Assembly: GCF_024362205.1 (NCBI RefSeq)
Contig: NZ_CP101462.1
Span: 92,501 to 147,500, forward strand
DNA length: 55,000 bases
Direction: 5' to 3'
Source: Exiguobacterium aurantiacum
Lineage (GTDB): Bacteria; Bacillota; Bacilli; Exiguobacteriales; Exiguobacteriaceae
Each line of letters begins with the position of its first letter. Position 1 is the stretch's first letter. The position numbers and the translations under genes are program-made. This document shows, in pieces, positions 11,111 through 19,241 of the stretch. Below the pieces are notes generated by a model. That model saw nothing but the letters and a program-made list of their open reading frames with translations, was not told the origin of the DNA and searched no databases.

Positions 11111-12565
11111 ATGAGTGAAGTGCGCGTACGCTATGCGCCGAGTCCGACGGGTCACCTTCATATCGGGAACGCCCGGACCGCGCTATTTAACTATTTATAC
11201 GCTCGCCACGCTGGCGGGAAGATGATTCTCCGAATCGAGGATACGGACCAGAAACGTAACGTCGAGAACGGTGTTGAAAGCCAAATGAAATACTTGGAAT
11301 GGCTCGGCATCGATTGGGATGAAGGTCCAGGCCGCGGCGGCGAATTCGGTCCTTATTTCCAAATGGAGCGGCTCGACCTCTACAATCAATACGTGAACGA
11401 GTTGATGGATAAAGGACTCGCTTATAAGTGCTATATGACGTCTGAAGAACTTGAGGCAGAACGTGAAGCCCAAATCGCGCGTGGCGAAGCACCACGTTAT
11501 TCGGGAGCACATCGTAACTTGAGCGACGAAGAGCGGGCGGCGTTCGAAGCCGAAGGACGTAAACCGTCGATTCGGATTCGTGTACCAGAGTCGGTCACGT
11601 ACAAGTGGACTGATGTCGTCAAAGGGGACGTCTCGTTCGAGTCGAAAGACTTCGGAGACTGGGTCATCGTCAAACAAGACGGGATCCCGACGTATAACTT
11701 TGCTGTCGTCGTCGACGACCACTTGATGAAGATCAGCCACGTATTGCGTGGGGATGACCATATCGCCAACACACCGAAACAGATGATGGTGTATGATGCG
11801 CTCGGTTGGGACTATCCTTCGTTCGGCCATATGACCTTGATCTATAACGAGAACCATAAGAAGCTCTCGAAACGTGATGAGTCGATCATTCAGTTCATCG
11901 AGCAATATGCCGATCTCGGGTACCTTCCAGGGGCACTCTTTAACTTCATCTCGCTTCTCGGTTGGTCTCCAGTCGGTGAAGAAGAGATCTTTACGAAAGA
12001 AGCGTTCATCGAGATGTTTGACGCCGGTCGTCTTTCGAAGAGTCCGGCCGTCTTCGACCAACAGAAACTCGCTTGGATCAACAGTGTCTACATGAAACAG
12101 GCTTCGCTTGACGAAGTGGTGGCACTCAGTTTACCATTCTTACAAGAAGCAGGACGTTTACCGAACGCCTTGTCGATGGAACAGGCGGATTGGGCCACGG
12201 CGTTGATTGCCCTCTATAAAGAACAAATGACGCACGGTGCTGAAATCGTGTCGTTGACGGATTTGTTCTTCAAGGATGAGGTCGAATACGACGAAGAGGC
12301 CAATGCGGTCCTCGCTGGCGAAACGGTACCGGCTGTCCTCGCCGAATTCAAAGTTCAACTTGAAGCGATCGAGGAATTCACACCGGAAGCCGTGAAAGCA
12401 GCGACGAAAGCGACACAAAAAGCCACTGGCCAAAAAGGGAAAAACTTGTTCATGCCGATCCGGGTCGCGACGACCGGGCAGACGCACGGACCAGAGCTTC
12501 CGAACGCCATTTCATTGATTGGCAAAGAGCGTGTCTTGGCACGTCTCACAACATTATTAGCTTAA
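11111..12565 (+). CDS. gltX: Glutamyl-tRNA synthetase
   Basis: Class I synthetase charging tRNA-Glu. In Bacilli lacking GlnRS the same enzyme also mischarges tRNA-Gln for GatCAB. The 484 residues show the HIGH motif in [13 protein letters not shown] (near residue 10), the KMSKS-equivalent KLSKRD near residue 252, and a C-terminal anticodon-binding helical cage. AAAGGTGG (11096-11103) precedes ATG 11111. It is followed by the cysteine T-box, as in the Bacillus gltX-cysE-cysS arrangement. Confidence 0.97.
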   Translation: MSEVRVRYAPSPTGHLHIGNARTALFNYLYARHAGGKMILRIEDTDQKRNVENGVESQMKYLEWLGIDWDEGPGRGGEFGPYFQMERLDLYNQYVNELMDKGLAYKCYMTSEELEAEREAQIARGEAPRYSGAHRNLSDEERAAFEAEGRKPSIRIRVPESVTYKWTDVVKGDVSFESKDFGDWVIVKQDGIPTYNFAVVVDDHLMKISHVLRGDDHIANTPKQMMVYDALGWDYPSFGHMTLIYNENHKKLSKRDESIIQFIEQYADLGYLPGALFNFISLLGWSPVGEEEIFTKEAFIEMFDAGRLSKSPAVFDQQKLAWINSVYMKQASLDEVVALSLPFLQEAGRLPNALSMEQADWATALIALYKEQMTHGAEIVSLTDLFFKDEVEYDEEANAVLAGETVPAVLAEFKVQLEAIEEFTPEAVKAATKATQKATGQKGKNLFMPIRVATTGQTHGPELPNAISLIGKERVLARLTTLLA

Positions 12566-12569
12566 AGGC

Positions 12570-12792
12570 AATGATGAGGAAAGTAAGCGGTATGACACTT
12601 AACAGAGACTAGAACCCAGGCTGGAAGTTCTAGAAGCGTCCCCCGTCGAAGTGCACCTCGGAGCCGTTCCGGCGATACGTAGTCGGGACCGCGACTCGGC
12701 GTTAACGAGACTTGAGAGGGGAACTTTCCCAAACAGAGTGGAACCGCGCTTACGGCGTCTCTGTGCCTTGGCACAGGGGCGTCTTTGTTTTT
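12570..12792 (+). promoter_or_regulatory. T-box riboswitch, cysteine-specific, upstream of cysE-cysS
   Basis: Leader RNA that senses uncharged tRNA-Cys. Stem I opens with GAGG-AAAGTA and closes with GAAGTGCA-CCTC; the internal loop carries specifier codon UGC (12652-12654, Cys). The T-box element AGAGTGGAACCGCG is at 12735-12748. Within it the tRNA-acceptor bulge is TGGA, whose variable A would pair with a U discriminator base, the base known in tRNA-Cys. The terminator follows directly. Specifier and discriminator thus agree on cysteine. Confidence 0.93.
12754..12792 (+). terminator. T-box attenuator terminator
   Basis: GGCGTCTCTGTGCC (12754-12767) pairs with GGCACAGGGGCGTC (12770-12783), 14 pairs including wobbles, followed by TTTGTTTTT. 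It is mutually exclusive with the antiterminator formed by the T-box sequence and decides read-through into cysE. Confidence 0.9.
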
Positions 12793-12814
12793 GATATGGA
12801 AAAGGAGAACAATT

Positions 12815-13504
12815 ATGGGATTTTGGAAAAGTGTGAGCGAAGATATTCGGAACGTGCTCGAGCTCGATCCGGCTGCCCGCTCAAAAGCAGAAGTCATTTT
12901 AACGTATCCGGGGTTACACGCACTTTGGGCACATCGAATCGCGCATGGACTGTGGACACGCAACGTGAAGTTAATGGCGAAGTTGATTGCCCAGACGAGT
13001 CGTTGGTTGACCGGGATTGAGATTCATCCCGGTGCGGTCATCGGCGAACGCTTGTTTATCGATCATGGGTTTGGCATCGTCATCGGGGAGACTGCCATCA
13101 TCGGCAATGACGTAACGATTTATCAAGGTGTGACGCTCGGCGGGACGGGCAAAGAGAAAGGGAAGCGACATCCGACCATAGGGAACGATGTGCTCATCTC
13201 GGCCGGAGCTAAAGTACTCGGGAATATCACGATTGGCGATTGCGTCAAAATCGGGGCAAGTTCCGTCGTCTTAAAAGACGTCCCGTCCGACTCGACCGTT
13301 GTCGGAATTCCAGGGCGGGTCGTCATCCGGAACGGGGAGCGGGTCAAACAGCACGACCTCGATCATCGCTTCCCAGACCCGGACCGCGAATGCCAAGAGC
13401 GACTAGAACGTGCTGTCGCACAGTTAGAAGACAAACTTGCTTCATTAGAAAAACGGATGGAGGAAAAAACACATGATTCAGTTTTACAACAGCCTCACGA
13501 ATAA
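12815..13504 (+). CDS. cysE: Serine O-acetyltransferase
   Basis: Makes O-acetylserine from serine and acetyl-CoA, the first step of cysteine synthesis. The 229-residue product has an N-terminal helical domain and a left-handed beta-helix of hexapeptide repeats, including [19 protein letters not shown] and [27 protein letters not shown] (12800-12807) serves ATG 12815; the longer open frame from 12785 begins within the terminator tail. It overlaps cysS by 32 nt, so cysteine supply and cysteinyl-tRNA synthesis share the T-box. Confidence 0.95.
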   Translation: MGFWKSVSEDIRNVLELDPAARSKAEVILTYPGLHALWAHRIAHGLWTRNVKLMAKLIAQTSRWLTGIEIHPGAVIGERLFIDHGFGIVIGETAIIGNDVTIYQGVTLGGTGKEKGKRHPTIGNDVLISAGAKVLGNITIGDCVKIGASSVVLKDVPSDSTVVGIPGRVVIRNGERVKQHDLDHRFPDPDRECQERLERAVAQLEDKLASLEKRMEEKTHDSVLQQPHE

Positions 13505-14870
13505 GAAAGAACCGTTCGTACCAATCGTCCCGGGAAAAGTGTCGATGTACGTATGTGGACCGACCGTCTACAATTACATTCACGTCGGCAACGCCCGGCC
13601 GGCCATCGCCTTTGATACGGTTCGTCGCTATTTATCGTATCGGGGCTATGATGTCAAATACGTCCTCAATTTCACGGATGTGGACGATAAGATCATCCGG
13701 ACTGCGAACGAACTCGGTGAGGACGTCACGACACTGACGAACCGTTATATCGACGCCTATCTGGAAGACACTGGCGCCTTGAACGTCTTACCGGCTGACG
13801 TCCATCCACGCGTCACGGACACGATGGACGAGATCATCACGTTCATCCGCGAACTTGAGACGCAAGATTTTGCGTATGAGGCGGGCGGGGACGTCTATTT
13901 CCGGACCCGTAAATTTGAGACGTACGGCAAATTGAGCCAGCAATCGATTGAAGACTTGCGCGCGGGTTCACGTGTCGACGTCGGGGAAAAGAAAGAAGAC
14001 CCGCTCGATTTCGTCTTATGGAAAGCAGCGAAGCCAGGCGAACCGGCATGGGAAAGCCCATGGGGACAAGGTCGTCCGGGCTGGCATATCGAGTGCTCGG
14101 CGATGGCGAAGAAACACCTTGGCGCAACGATCGATATCCATGCCGGGGGACACGACCTCAAGTTCCCGCACCACGAGAACGAGATCGCCCAGTCCGAGGC
14201 GTGCAACCATACGAAGTTCGCCAACTACTGGCTGCATAACGGCTTCATCAATATCGAGAACGAAAAGATGTCCAAATCGCTCGGGAACTTCCTGCTCGTC
14301 CATGAGGCGTTGAAGGAAGTGGATGCGATGGTGCTCCGCTTCTTCATGTTGTCGGTCCACTACCGTCATCCAATCAACTATAGCCGTGAGTTAATCGAGC
14401 AAGCGGCGAACGGCTGGGACCGCATCAAGGAGGCGTATCAAAACGTTGAATATCGTCTATCGGTCACAGCTGGCCTGGAAGAGCCGAGCGAGGCGATGGA
14501 ACGTAAACTCGCGACAATCAAAGCAGCCTTCATCGAAGCGATGGATGATGACATCAATACGGCGAACGCGGTGACAGTATTGTTTGATTTGGCGCGTGAA
14601 GCCAACATCTATGCGAAAGCCGATCACGTCTCGAAAGACACGCTCGAACACGTGATCACCCTATTCGAAGAATTGACAAGTGTGCTCGGGTTGACGATCA
14701 AGGCAGAGGCGGAGTTGCTCGACGCGGATATCGATCAATTGATCCAAGAACGGAACTTCGCCCGTGCGGAGCGGAACTTCGCCCGCGCCGATGAAATTCG
14801 GGATCTTTTGAAAGAACAGAACATTCAACTCGAGGATACAGCCCAAGGCGTGCGGTGGAAACGGTTATGA
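13473..14870 (+). CDS. cysS: Cysteinyl-tRNA synthetase
   Basis: Class I synthetase charging tRNA-Cys. The 465 residues contain the HIGH-equivalent [16 protein letters not shown] (zinc ligand Cys at its start), the zinc-site segment [13 protein letters not shown], the KMSKSLGN loop and a helical C-terminal domain. The C-terminal stretch carries a direct peptide repeat, ERNFARA twice in tandem (14748-14789), where relatives have a similar but less regular sequence; length is unaffected. GGAGG at 13459-13463 lies inside cysE and serves ATG 13473. Confidence 0.97.
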   Translation: MIQFYNSLTNKKEPFVPIVPGKVSMYVCGPTVYNYIHVGNARPAIAFDTVRRYLSYRGYDVKYVLNFTDVDDKIIRTANELGEDVTTLTNRYIDAYLEDTGALNVLPADVHPRVTDTMDEIITFIRELETQDFAYEAGGDVYFRTRKFETYGKLSQQSIEDLRAGSRVDVGEKKEDPLDFVLWKAAKPGEPAWESPWGQGRPGWHIECSAMAKKHLGATIDIHAGGHDLKFPHHENEIAQSEACNHTKFANYWLHNGFINIENEKMSKSLGNFLLVHEALKEVDAMVLRFFMLSVHYRHPINYSRELIEQAANGWDRIKEAYQNVEYRLSVTAGLEEPSEAMERKLATIKAAFIEAMDDDINTANAVTVLFDLAREANIYAKADHVSKDTLEHVITLFEELTSVLGLTIKAEAELLDADIDQLIQERNFARAERNFARADEIRDLLKEQNIQLEDTAQGVRWKRL

Positions 14871-15274
14871 AACAACTTGCCCCCCAATTGAACGCCCTCG
14901 CCCTCGCCTACATGGGTGACGCCGTCTATGAGATGGCGGTACGGAAGCGTCTGCTTGGCCAAGGGATGACGAAACCGAACGATCTCCACCGCGGCGCCAT
15001 CCGTTACGTGAATGCGGCAGCCCAAGCTGGGGTCGTGACCCACTGGATCGAGACTGGTGTCTTGAGCGAGGATGAGGCGGCCGTCGTCCGCCGCGGGAAG
15101 AATGCGAAATCGGGTTCCATCCCAAAACGGACGGATGTTCACACGTATCGGTACTCGACCGCGTTCGAGGCATTGATTGGCTACACATATCTAATGGAAA
15201 GAAGGGATCGCCTTGAAGAACTCATCGAACAAGCGTTCACATGGCTCGAAACCGAGTCATTCGAAACGACATGA
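14867..15274 (+). CDS. mrnC: Mini-ribonuclease III
   Basis: RNase III catalytic domain without the dsRNA-binding domain; in Bacillus it matures 23S rRNA ends. The 135-residue product has the catalytic-helix motif AYMGDAVYE (D18, E22), TKPNDLHR and the conserved NAKSG and [13 protein letters not shown] blocks. ATG 14867 overlaps the cysS stop as ATGA and follows GGTGG. An in-frame GTG at 14855 would add four residues. The start of rlmB lies inside its 3' end. Confidence 0.93.
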   Translation: MKQLAPQLNALALAYMGDAVYEMAVRKRLLGQGMTKPNDLHRGAIRYVNAAAQAGVVTHWIETGVLSEDEAAVVRRGKNAKSGSIPKRTDVHTYRYSTAFEALIGYTYLMERRDRLEELIEQAFTWLETESFETT

Positions 15275-16133
15275 CGGAGGACGTGCGCAGGAGCAACGGT
15301 CATTCGACCGCCCGCGCGGCGAACGAAATGAACGCCCGAAGCGTCAAAAACTAGAACGACCAGATTATCAAGAAGTCGACGTGCTCGAAGAAGGGATCGA
15401 TTTCCTTTACGGACGCAATCCGGTGATGGAAGCGCTCCGGAGCGGTCGCGATATGAACAAGGTCTTCATTATGGAAGGACAACAGAAAGGACCGCTCGCT
15501 CAAATCATCGGCATGGCCAACGAGGCATCAGTTCAAATCTCGTTCGTCCCGAAGACGAAACTCGAGAAGATGGCCGGCAGCGAGCATCACCAAGGTGTCG
15601 TCGCCGCGGTCGCCGCGTATGAATATAAGTCGATTGAAGACATGTTCGCGCTCGCCGAGTCAAAAGGAGAAACGCCGTTGCTCATCCTGCTCGATGAACT
15701 CGAAGACCCGCATAACCTCGGGTCGATTCTCCGGACGGCGGATGCAGTCGGGGCCCACGGGATTATCATTCCGAAGCGCCGCTCGGTCGGCTTGACGCAG
15801 ACGGTGGCGAAAGCGTCGACTGGAGCGATCGAGTACATCCCGGTCGCGCGCGTCACGAACTTGACGCGGACGCTTGAAGAGTTAAAAGAGAAAGGGCTGT
15901 GGGTTGTCGGGACAGACGCGAGCGAGAGCCAAGACTATCGTCGCCTCGATGGGAACATGCCGCTCGTCGTCGTCATCGGTAGTGAAGGCAAAGGAATGAG
16001 CCGCCTCGTACGCGAGTCGTGCGACTTCCTCGTCCACATGCCGATGGTCGGTCACGTCACATCGTTGAACGCCTCGGTCGCAGCCGCACTTCTCTTGTAT
16101 GAAGTGCATCGCTCACGTAACCCGTTGTCATGA
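15213..16133 (+). CDS. rlmB: 23S rRNA (guanosine-2'-O-)-methyltransferase, RlmB/TrmH (SpoU) family
   Basis: SAM-dependent 2'-O-methyltransferase with the knotted SPOUT fold. After a strongly basic leader of about 50 residues come the substrate-binding N-domain (LYGRNPVMEALRSG) and the SpoU motifs DELEDPHNLGSILRTADA, GSEGKGMSRL and SLNASVAAALLLYE. The best start is TTG 15213, preceded by AGAAGGGA (15200-15207) and overlapping mrnC by 62 nt; no ATG lies between it and the conserved domain. The basic leader resembles those of staphylococcal relatives, from recall. Exact target and start are less certain than the family. Confidence 0.9.
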   Translation: MKNSSNKRSHGSKPSHSKRHDGGRAQEQRSFDRPRGERNERPKRQKLERPDYQEVDVLEEGIDFLYGRNPVMEALRSGRDMNKVFIMEGQQKGPLAQIIGMANEASVQISFVPKTKLEKMAGSEHHQGVVAAVAAYEYKSIEDMFALAESKGETPLLILLDELEDPHNLGSILRTADAVGAHGIIIPKRRSVGLTQTVAKASTGAIEYIPVARVTNLTRTLEELKEKGLWVVGTDASESQDYRRLDGNMPLVVVIGSEGKGMSRLVRESCDFLVHMPMVGHVTSLNASVAAALLLYEVHRSRNPLS

Positions 16134-16657
16134 GCATCAAGAAACGGGAATTGCTCCTCGTCGATGGTTATAACATCATTGGCGCATGGCCACACCTTCG
16201 CAAGCTGCGTGACATCGATTTTGAGAAGGCACGCACCGATTTGATTGAAGCGATGGCTGAGTATCAAGCGGTCACGGGTCGTGAAGTGACCATCGTCTTC
16301 GATGCCCATATGCGATATGGCCGGGAGTCGAAAGCGAATCAGAGTCGTGTCGCGGTCGTCTATACGAAAGAGAACGAGACGGCGGACGAGTGGATTGAGC
16401 GGCGCGCCCATGAACTCGTCGATGACCGGCTCGTGACGCTGTTCGTGGCGACGAACGATTTCACCGAACAGTGGGTCATCTTCGGACAAGGAGCGCTTCG
16501 GGTTCCCGCCAATGAATTATTAAAGGATTGGAAGCACGCCCAGGTGTTGATTGAAAAAGAGCGATCGGCACTCGAACAGGACCGGTCGAATCGAAAAACA
16601 ATCGACCTCTCCCCAGACATAAGAGCCCGATTGGAAGAAATACGTCGCCGTAAATGA
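16130..16657 (+). CDS. rae1: Rae1 (YacP), ribosome-dependent NYN/PIN endoribonuclease
   Basis: In B. subtilis this protein cleaves mRNA in the ribosomal A site. The 175 residues begin with the NYN/PIN strand LLLVDGYNIIGAWP (D12, N15), followed by VTIVFDAH and the VATNDFTEQ strand with further acidic residues, and end in a charged helix. The start overlaps the rlmB stop (ATGA). Position between rlmB and sigH matches Bacillus and supports the assignment. Confidence 0.9.
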   Translation: MSIKKRELLLVDGYNIIGAWPHLRKLRDIDFEKARTDLIEAMAEYQAVTGREVTIVFDAHMRYGRESKANQSRVAVVYTKENETADEWIERRAHELVDDRLVTLFVATNDFTEQWVIFGQGALRVPANELLKDWKHAQVLIEKERSALEQDRSNRKTIDLSPDIRARLEEIRRRK

Positions 16658-16676
16658 AGCGGTGAAAGATATCACG

Positions 16677-16711
16677 GACGAGTTCATGAAATGGACTCGT
16701 CTTTTGTTTTA
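16677..16711 (+). terminator. Terminator after rae1
   Basis: GACGAGTTC (16677-16685) pairs with GGACTCGTC (16693-16701) around a seven-base loop and is followed by TTTTGTTTT. It ends the upstream transcript before the sigH promoter region. Confidence 0.88.
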
Positions 16712-16714
16712 AAT

Positions 16715-16747
16715 TTGACATTTATTTGAAAGGGAATGTTGTATACT
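16715..16747 (+). promoter_or_regulatory. Possible sigH promoter region
   Basis: A consensus TTGACA (16715-16720) and a good TATACT (16742-16747) lie in the rae1-sigH gap but 21 nt apart, longer than the usual 17. Either another hexamer pairs with each or the promoter is unusual. The remaining spacer to 16878 is AT-rich and holds no other clear element. Confidence 0.35.
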
Positions 16748-16878
16748 AATAGATATATGAGTTACACGATATGTAATTGACGGAATTTTTAGAATTTTGT
16801 TTGACGGTCGTTTTAACTGACGCCTATAATGAGAGCACAAACTTACATAAGTTCATCAATCGCCGGGGGGTAAGAAAC

Positions 16879-17520
16879 ATGAACGGATGGCCATACGAGC
16901 AGTTTGAAAGCATGTCGGACGAAGAGCTGGTCTTTCTTGCGCGTAATGAAGGGGATAGCGACGCTCTTGAATTTTTGATTGAACGTTACCGGTATTTCGT
17001 CCGGGCAAAGGCAAGGTCTTATTTTTTGATTGGTGCCGACCACGAGGATATCGTCCAAGAGGGGATGATCGGGCTGTATAAAGGTGTCCGGGATTACCGC
17101 GATGAACGACTCGCCTCGTTTAAAAGTTTTGCCGAGATGTGCATCACCCGCCAAATGATCACCGCCATCAAAACGGCGACCCGTCAGAAGCATATCCCGC
17201 TCAATTCTTATGTCTCGCTCGACAAACCGATTTTTGACGACGAGTCGGACCGGACGTTGCTCGATGTGATCTTGCCGCCGCATCCGACGGACCCGCAGGA
17301 TTTGCTCGTCACGAGAGAAGAACAACTGTTCATGGAAGAAAAGATGGACGAGCTCCTGAGTGACTTGGAACGAAAAGTGTTACGTCTTTATTTGGACGGC
17401 CGTTCGTACCAAGAAATCTCAGACGACCTTGACCGCCATGTAAAATCGATTGACAATGCGTTGCAACGCGTGAAGAAAAAGTTTGAGCGGCATGTCGACG
17501 TCAAAACGATGACGAGCTAA
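16879..17520 (+). CDS. sigH: RNA polymerase sigma factor SigH (Spo0H)
   Basis: Alternative sigma-70 family factor; in Bacillus it drives transition-phase, competence and early sporulation genes. The 213 residues carry region 2 with the very conserved FVRAKARSYFLIGADHEDIV (core binding and -10 recognition) and RQMITAIKTATRQKHIPLNS, and region 4 with the helix-turn-helix RSYQEISDDLDRHVKSIDNA. ATG 16879 follows a run of G (16865-16870); an upstream in-frame extension to 16777 has no family counterpart. The window's gene content suggests a non-sporulating lineage, so its regulon may be competence or stress. Confidence 0.93.
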   Translation: MNGWPYEQFESMSDEELVFLARNEGDSDALEFLIERYRYFVRAKARSYFLIGADHEDIVQEGMIGLYKGVRDYRDERLASFKSFAEMCITRQMITAIKTATRQKHIPLNSYVSLDKPIFDDESDRTLLDVILPPHPTDPQDLLVTREEQLFMEEKMDELLSDLERKVLRLYLDGRSYQEISDDLDRHVKSIDNALQRVKKKFERHVDVKTMTS

Positions 17521-17526
17521 CCGATA

Positions 17527-17555
17527 TTGACCGCACGCCTCCTATGTGATACTTT
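17527..17555 (+). promoter_or_regulatory. Candidate promoter for rpmG-secE-nusG
   Basis: TTGACC (17527-17532), 17-nt spacer, TACTTT (17550-17555) with a TG-n extension directly before the -10. It starts seven bases after the sigH stop. The -10 matches only three of six positions, so the call rests on spacing and the extension. Confidence 0.4.
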
Positions 17556-17577
17556 TAAGGCAGCGCCTTGTCCGTAG

Positions 17578-17607
17578 ACGCCATTTACAGGAGGCGTTTT
17601 TTTTTTT
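17578..17607 (+). terminator. Terminator or attenuator between sigH and rpmG
   Basis: ACGCC (17578-17582) pairs with GGCGT (17593-17597) ahead of eleven T residues. The same 3' arm, GGAGGCGT, is also exactly complementary to ACGCCTCC at 17535-17542, so a longer alternative stem enclosing a small AAGGC/GCCTT hairpin (17557-17569) can form. It terminates sigH transcripts and could attenuate a promoter lying inside it. Confidence 0.65.
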
Positions 17608-17649
17608 CGCTCTTTTTTATGGGAGAGCTGTCGAAAGGGGCGCTCATGA

Positions 17650-17796
17650 ATGGCAAAGAAAGTAAGTCTCGCGTGCTCAGCGTGCGGGTCGAGTGGTTAT
17701 TCGACCATGAAGCAAGACGACGTGACGACACGGCTCGAGCTGAAAAAGTTCTGCCGGCGTTGCAATGCGCATACGACACACCGAGAATCGAAGTAA
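17650..17796 (+). CDS. rpmG: 50S ribosomal protein L33, zinc-binding form
   Basis: Small 50S protein of 48 residues, MAKKVSLACSACGSSGY at the start. It retains both CxxC pairs (LACSAC near residue 9 and FCRRC near residue 36), the zinc-ribbon C+ form. AAAGGGG at 17634-17640 is well spaced for ATG 17650. It stands just upstream of secE-nusG as in Bacillus. Confidence 0.93.
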   Translation: MAKKVSLACSACGSSGYSTMKQDDVTTRLELKKFCRRCNAHTTHRESK

Positions 17797-17830
17797 TGTA
17801 GATTGGCATTCAACGTAGGAGGAAGCTACC

Positions 17831-18001
17831 ATGAACTTTTTGCGCGATGTATGGAAAGAGTTAAAGAAAACGAGTTGGCCGACTCGTAAAGAGCTCACAA
17901 AATATACCATCACGGTCATCGCGACGGTCGTCGTGATCGGCCTGTTCGTGTTCGGCGTAGATACTGGTGTCAGCTATCTCGTCAACCTATTGATTAACTA
18001 A
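17831..18001 (+). CDS. secE: Protein translocase subunit SecE
   Basis: Essential small subunit that clamps SecY in the Sec translocon. The 56-residue product has the amphipathic helix signature VWKELKKTSWPTRKEL (residues 7-22) followed by one transmembrane helix (about 25-52), the normal short Gram-positive form. AGGAGG at 17818-17823 serves ATG 17831. It lies between rpmG and nusG, its usual place. Confidence 0.95.
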   Translation: MNFLRDVWKELKKTSWPTRKELTKYTITVIATVVVIGLFVFGVDTGVSYLVNLLIN

Positions 18002-18018
18002 GGAAAGAGGTGAAAGCC

Positions 18019-18570
18019 GTGGAGAAACAATGGTTTGTTGTCCAGACGTATTCTGGATTTGAAAACAACGTCAAAGAAAACCTAGAACGTCGAATCGGTT
18101 CGATGAACATGGAAGATAAAATTTTCCGCGTCCTCGTTCCGACTGAAACAACGCAAGAAGAAGTTACACTTAAGAGTGGCGAGAAGAAGATTAAAGAAAA
18201 AGAAGTGAAGAGCTTCCCAGGTTACGTCTTCGTCGAGATGATCATGACGGATGATTCGTGGTATGTCGTTCGGAACACACCGAACGTCACCGGCTTCCTC
18301 GGTTCGACAGGCGGCGGCGCCAAGCCGATCCCGCTTCAACCGGACGAAGTGACGAACGTCTTGTCACAGATGGGTCTCATCGAGAAGAAAGATCGTTATA
18401 ACTACGAACTCGGCGACCTCGTCCGTGTCAAAGAAGGCGCATTTGAGAACTTTGAAGGAACGATTGACGAAATCGAATCCGAAAAAGAGAAGCTCAAAGT
18501 TGTCGTCGACATGTTCGGCCGTGAAACAAAAATTGAGCTTGATTTCGAACAAGTTCAGAAAATTAACTAA
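18019..18570 (+). CDS. nusG: Transcription elongation and termination factor NusG
   Basis: Binds RNA polymerase at the clamp and links it to pausing, Rho or the ribosome. The 183 residues contain the NGN domain (EKQWFVVQTYSGFE start, SFPGYVFVEM, and MTDDSWYVVRNTPNVTGFLG) and a C-terminal KOW domain (about 125-180, LGDLVRVKEGAFENFEG). I chose GTG 18019, which gives the family N-terminus MEKQW and follows AAAGAGGTG (18004-18012) at a good distance; GTG 18010 overlaps that ribosome binding site. Confidence 0.95.
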   Translation: MEKQWFVVQTYSGFENNVKENLERRIGSMNMEDKIFRVLVPTETTQEEVTLKSGEKKIKEKEVKSFPGYVFVEMIMTDDSWYVVRNTPNVTGFLGSTGGGAKPIPLQPDEVTNVLSQMGLIEKKDRYNYELGDLVRVKEGAFENFEGTIDEIESEKEKLKVVVDMFGRETKIELDFEQVQKIN

Positions 18571-18576
18571 ACCCAC

Positions 18577-18605
18577 TTGCCATTCGCGGAAACGGATGGT
18601 ACAAT
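18577..18605 (+). promoter_or_regulatory. Promoter of rplK-rplA
   Basis: TTGCCA (18577-18582), 17-nt spacer, TACAAT (18600-18605) preceded by TGG, an extended -10. A SigA promoter of this quality is expected for ribosomal protein genes; transcription would begin near 18612. Confidence 0.8.
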
Positions 18606-18660
18606 CGGAAATGTTTGATGTTGTGCTATATTTCGGTACAAACTCGACCTAATAGATTGA

Positions 18661-18691
18661 GTGGGAGGGCGCACAACGTCCAAGAAACCAC
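18661..18691 (+). promoter_or_regulatory. Putative L1-binding leader of rplK-rplA
   Basis: GTGG (18661-18664) pairs with CCAC (18688-18691) and GGGCG (18667-18671) with CGTCC (18677-18681), with a small GA loop opposite AAGAAA. This two-helix element with an asymmetric loop, ahead of rplK, resembles the L1 site on 23S rRNA and L1-regulated leaders known in bacteria. L1 is encoded in this operon, so autogenous control is plausible. Confidence 0.5.
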
Positions 18692-18717
18692 ATTTTAGAC
18701 TTAAGGAGGTGTGTCTC

Positions 18718-19143
18718 GTGGCGAAAAAAGTTACTAAACTCGTTAAACTTCAAATCCCAGCTGGTAAAGCTAACCCAGCACCACCAGTAGGTCCAGCACT
18801 TGGTCAAGCAGGTGTTAACATCATGGGATTCTGTAAAGAGTTCAACGCTCGTACACAAGACCAAGCCGGATTGATTATTCCTGTAGTCATTACGGTATAC
18901 GAAGATCGTTCGTTTACATTCATTACGAAAACTCCACCAGCTGCAGTTCTTTTGAAGAAAGCTGCTGGTATCGAGAGCGGTTCTGGTGAACCAAACCGTA
19001 AGAAGGTAGCAACGGTTAAGCGTGATAAAGTTCGCGAAATCGCTGAACTTAAAATGCCTGACCTTAACGCGTCGTCTGTTGAAACAGCGATGCTTATGGT
19101 TGAAGGTACTGCGCGTAGTATGGGTATTGTAATCGAAGACTAA
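18718..19143 (+). CDS. rplK: 50S ribosomal protein L11
   Basis: Forms the GTPase-associated stalk base with L10 and 23S domain II, and is the thiostrepton target region. The 141 residues match family length and open with [20 protein letters not shown], the conserved proline-rich N-domain, followed by the rRNA-binding C-domain ending in [12 protein letters not shown] 18718 follows AAGGAGGTG at 18703-18711; the upstream extension of the frame lacks homology. Confidence 0.97.
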   Translation: MAKKVTKLVKLQIPAGKANPAPPVGPALGQAGVNIMGFCKEFNARTQDQAGLIIPVVITVYEDRSFTFITKTPPAAVLLKKAAGIESGSGEPNRKKVATVKRDKVREIAELKMPDLNASSVETAMLMVEGTARSMGIVIED

Positions 19144-19241
19144 TTTATTAGTCTCTGGGATTGTCGGTGAATATTATGCTCACCTTCAATCCCTTCATTA
19201 TGTGGGAGGAAATTCCGCTAACCACAAGGAGGAAAAGAATC

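Noticed and set aside
11195-12061. A 288-codon minus-strand frame opposite gltX, and similar long antisense frames opposite rpoB, rpoC and cysS
   Set aside because: They arise from codon bias of the sense gene; products are low in recognisable motifs and lack ribosome binding sites.
12712-13020. A 102-codon frame overlapping the start of cysE
   Set aside because: It runs through the T-box antiterminator and terminator and is out of frame with cysE.
17568-17801. A 77-codon frame over rpmG
   Set aside because: It is a shifted reading of the L33 gene, which has both the homology and the ribosome binding site.
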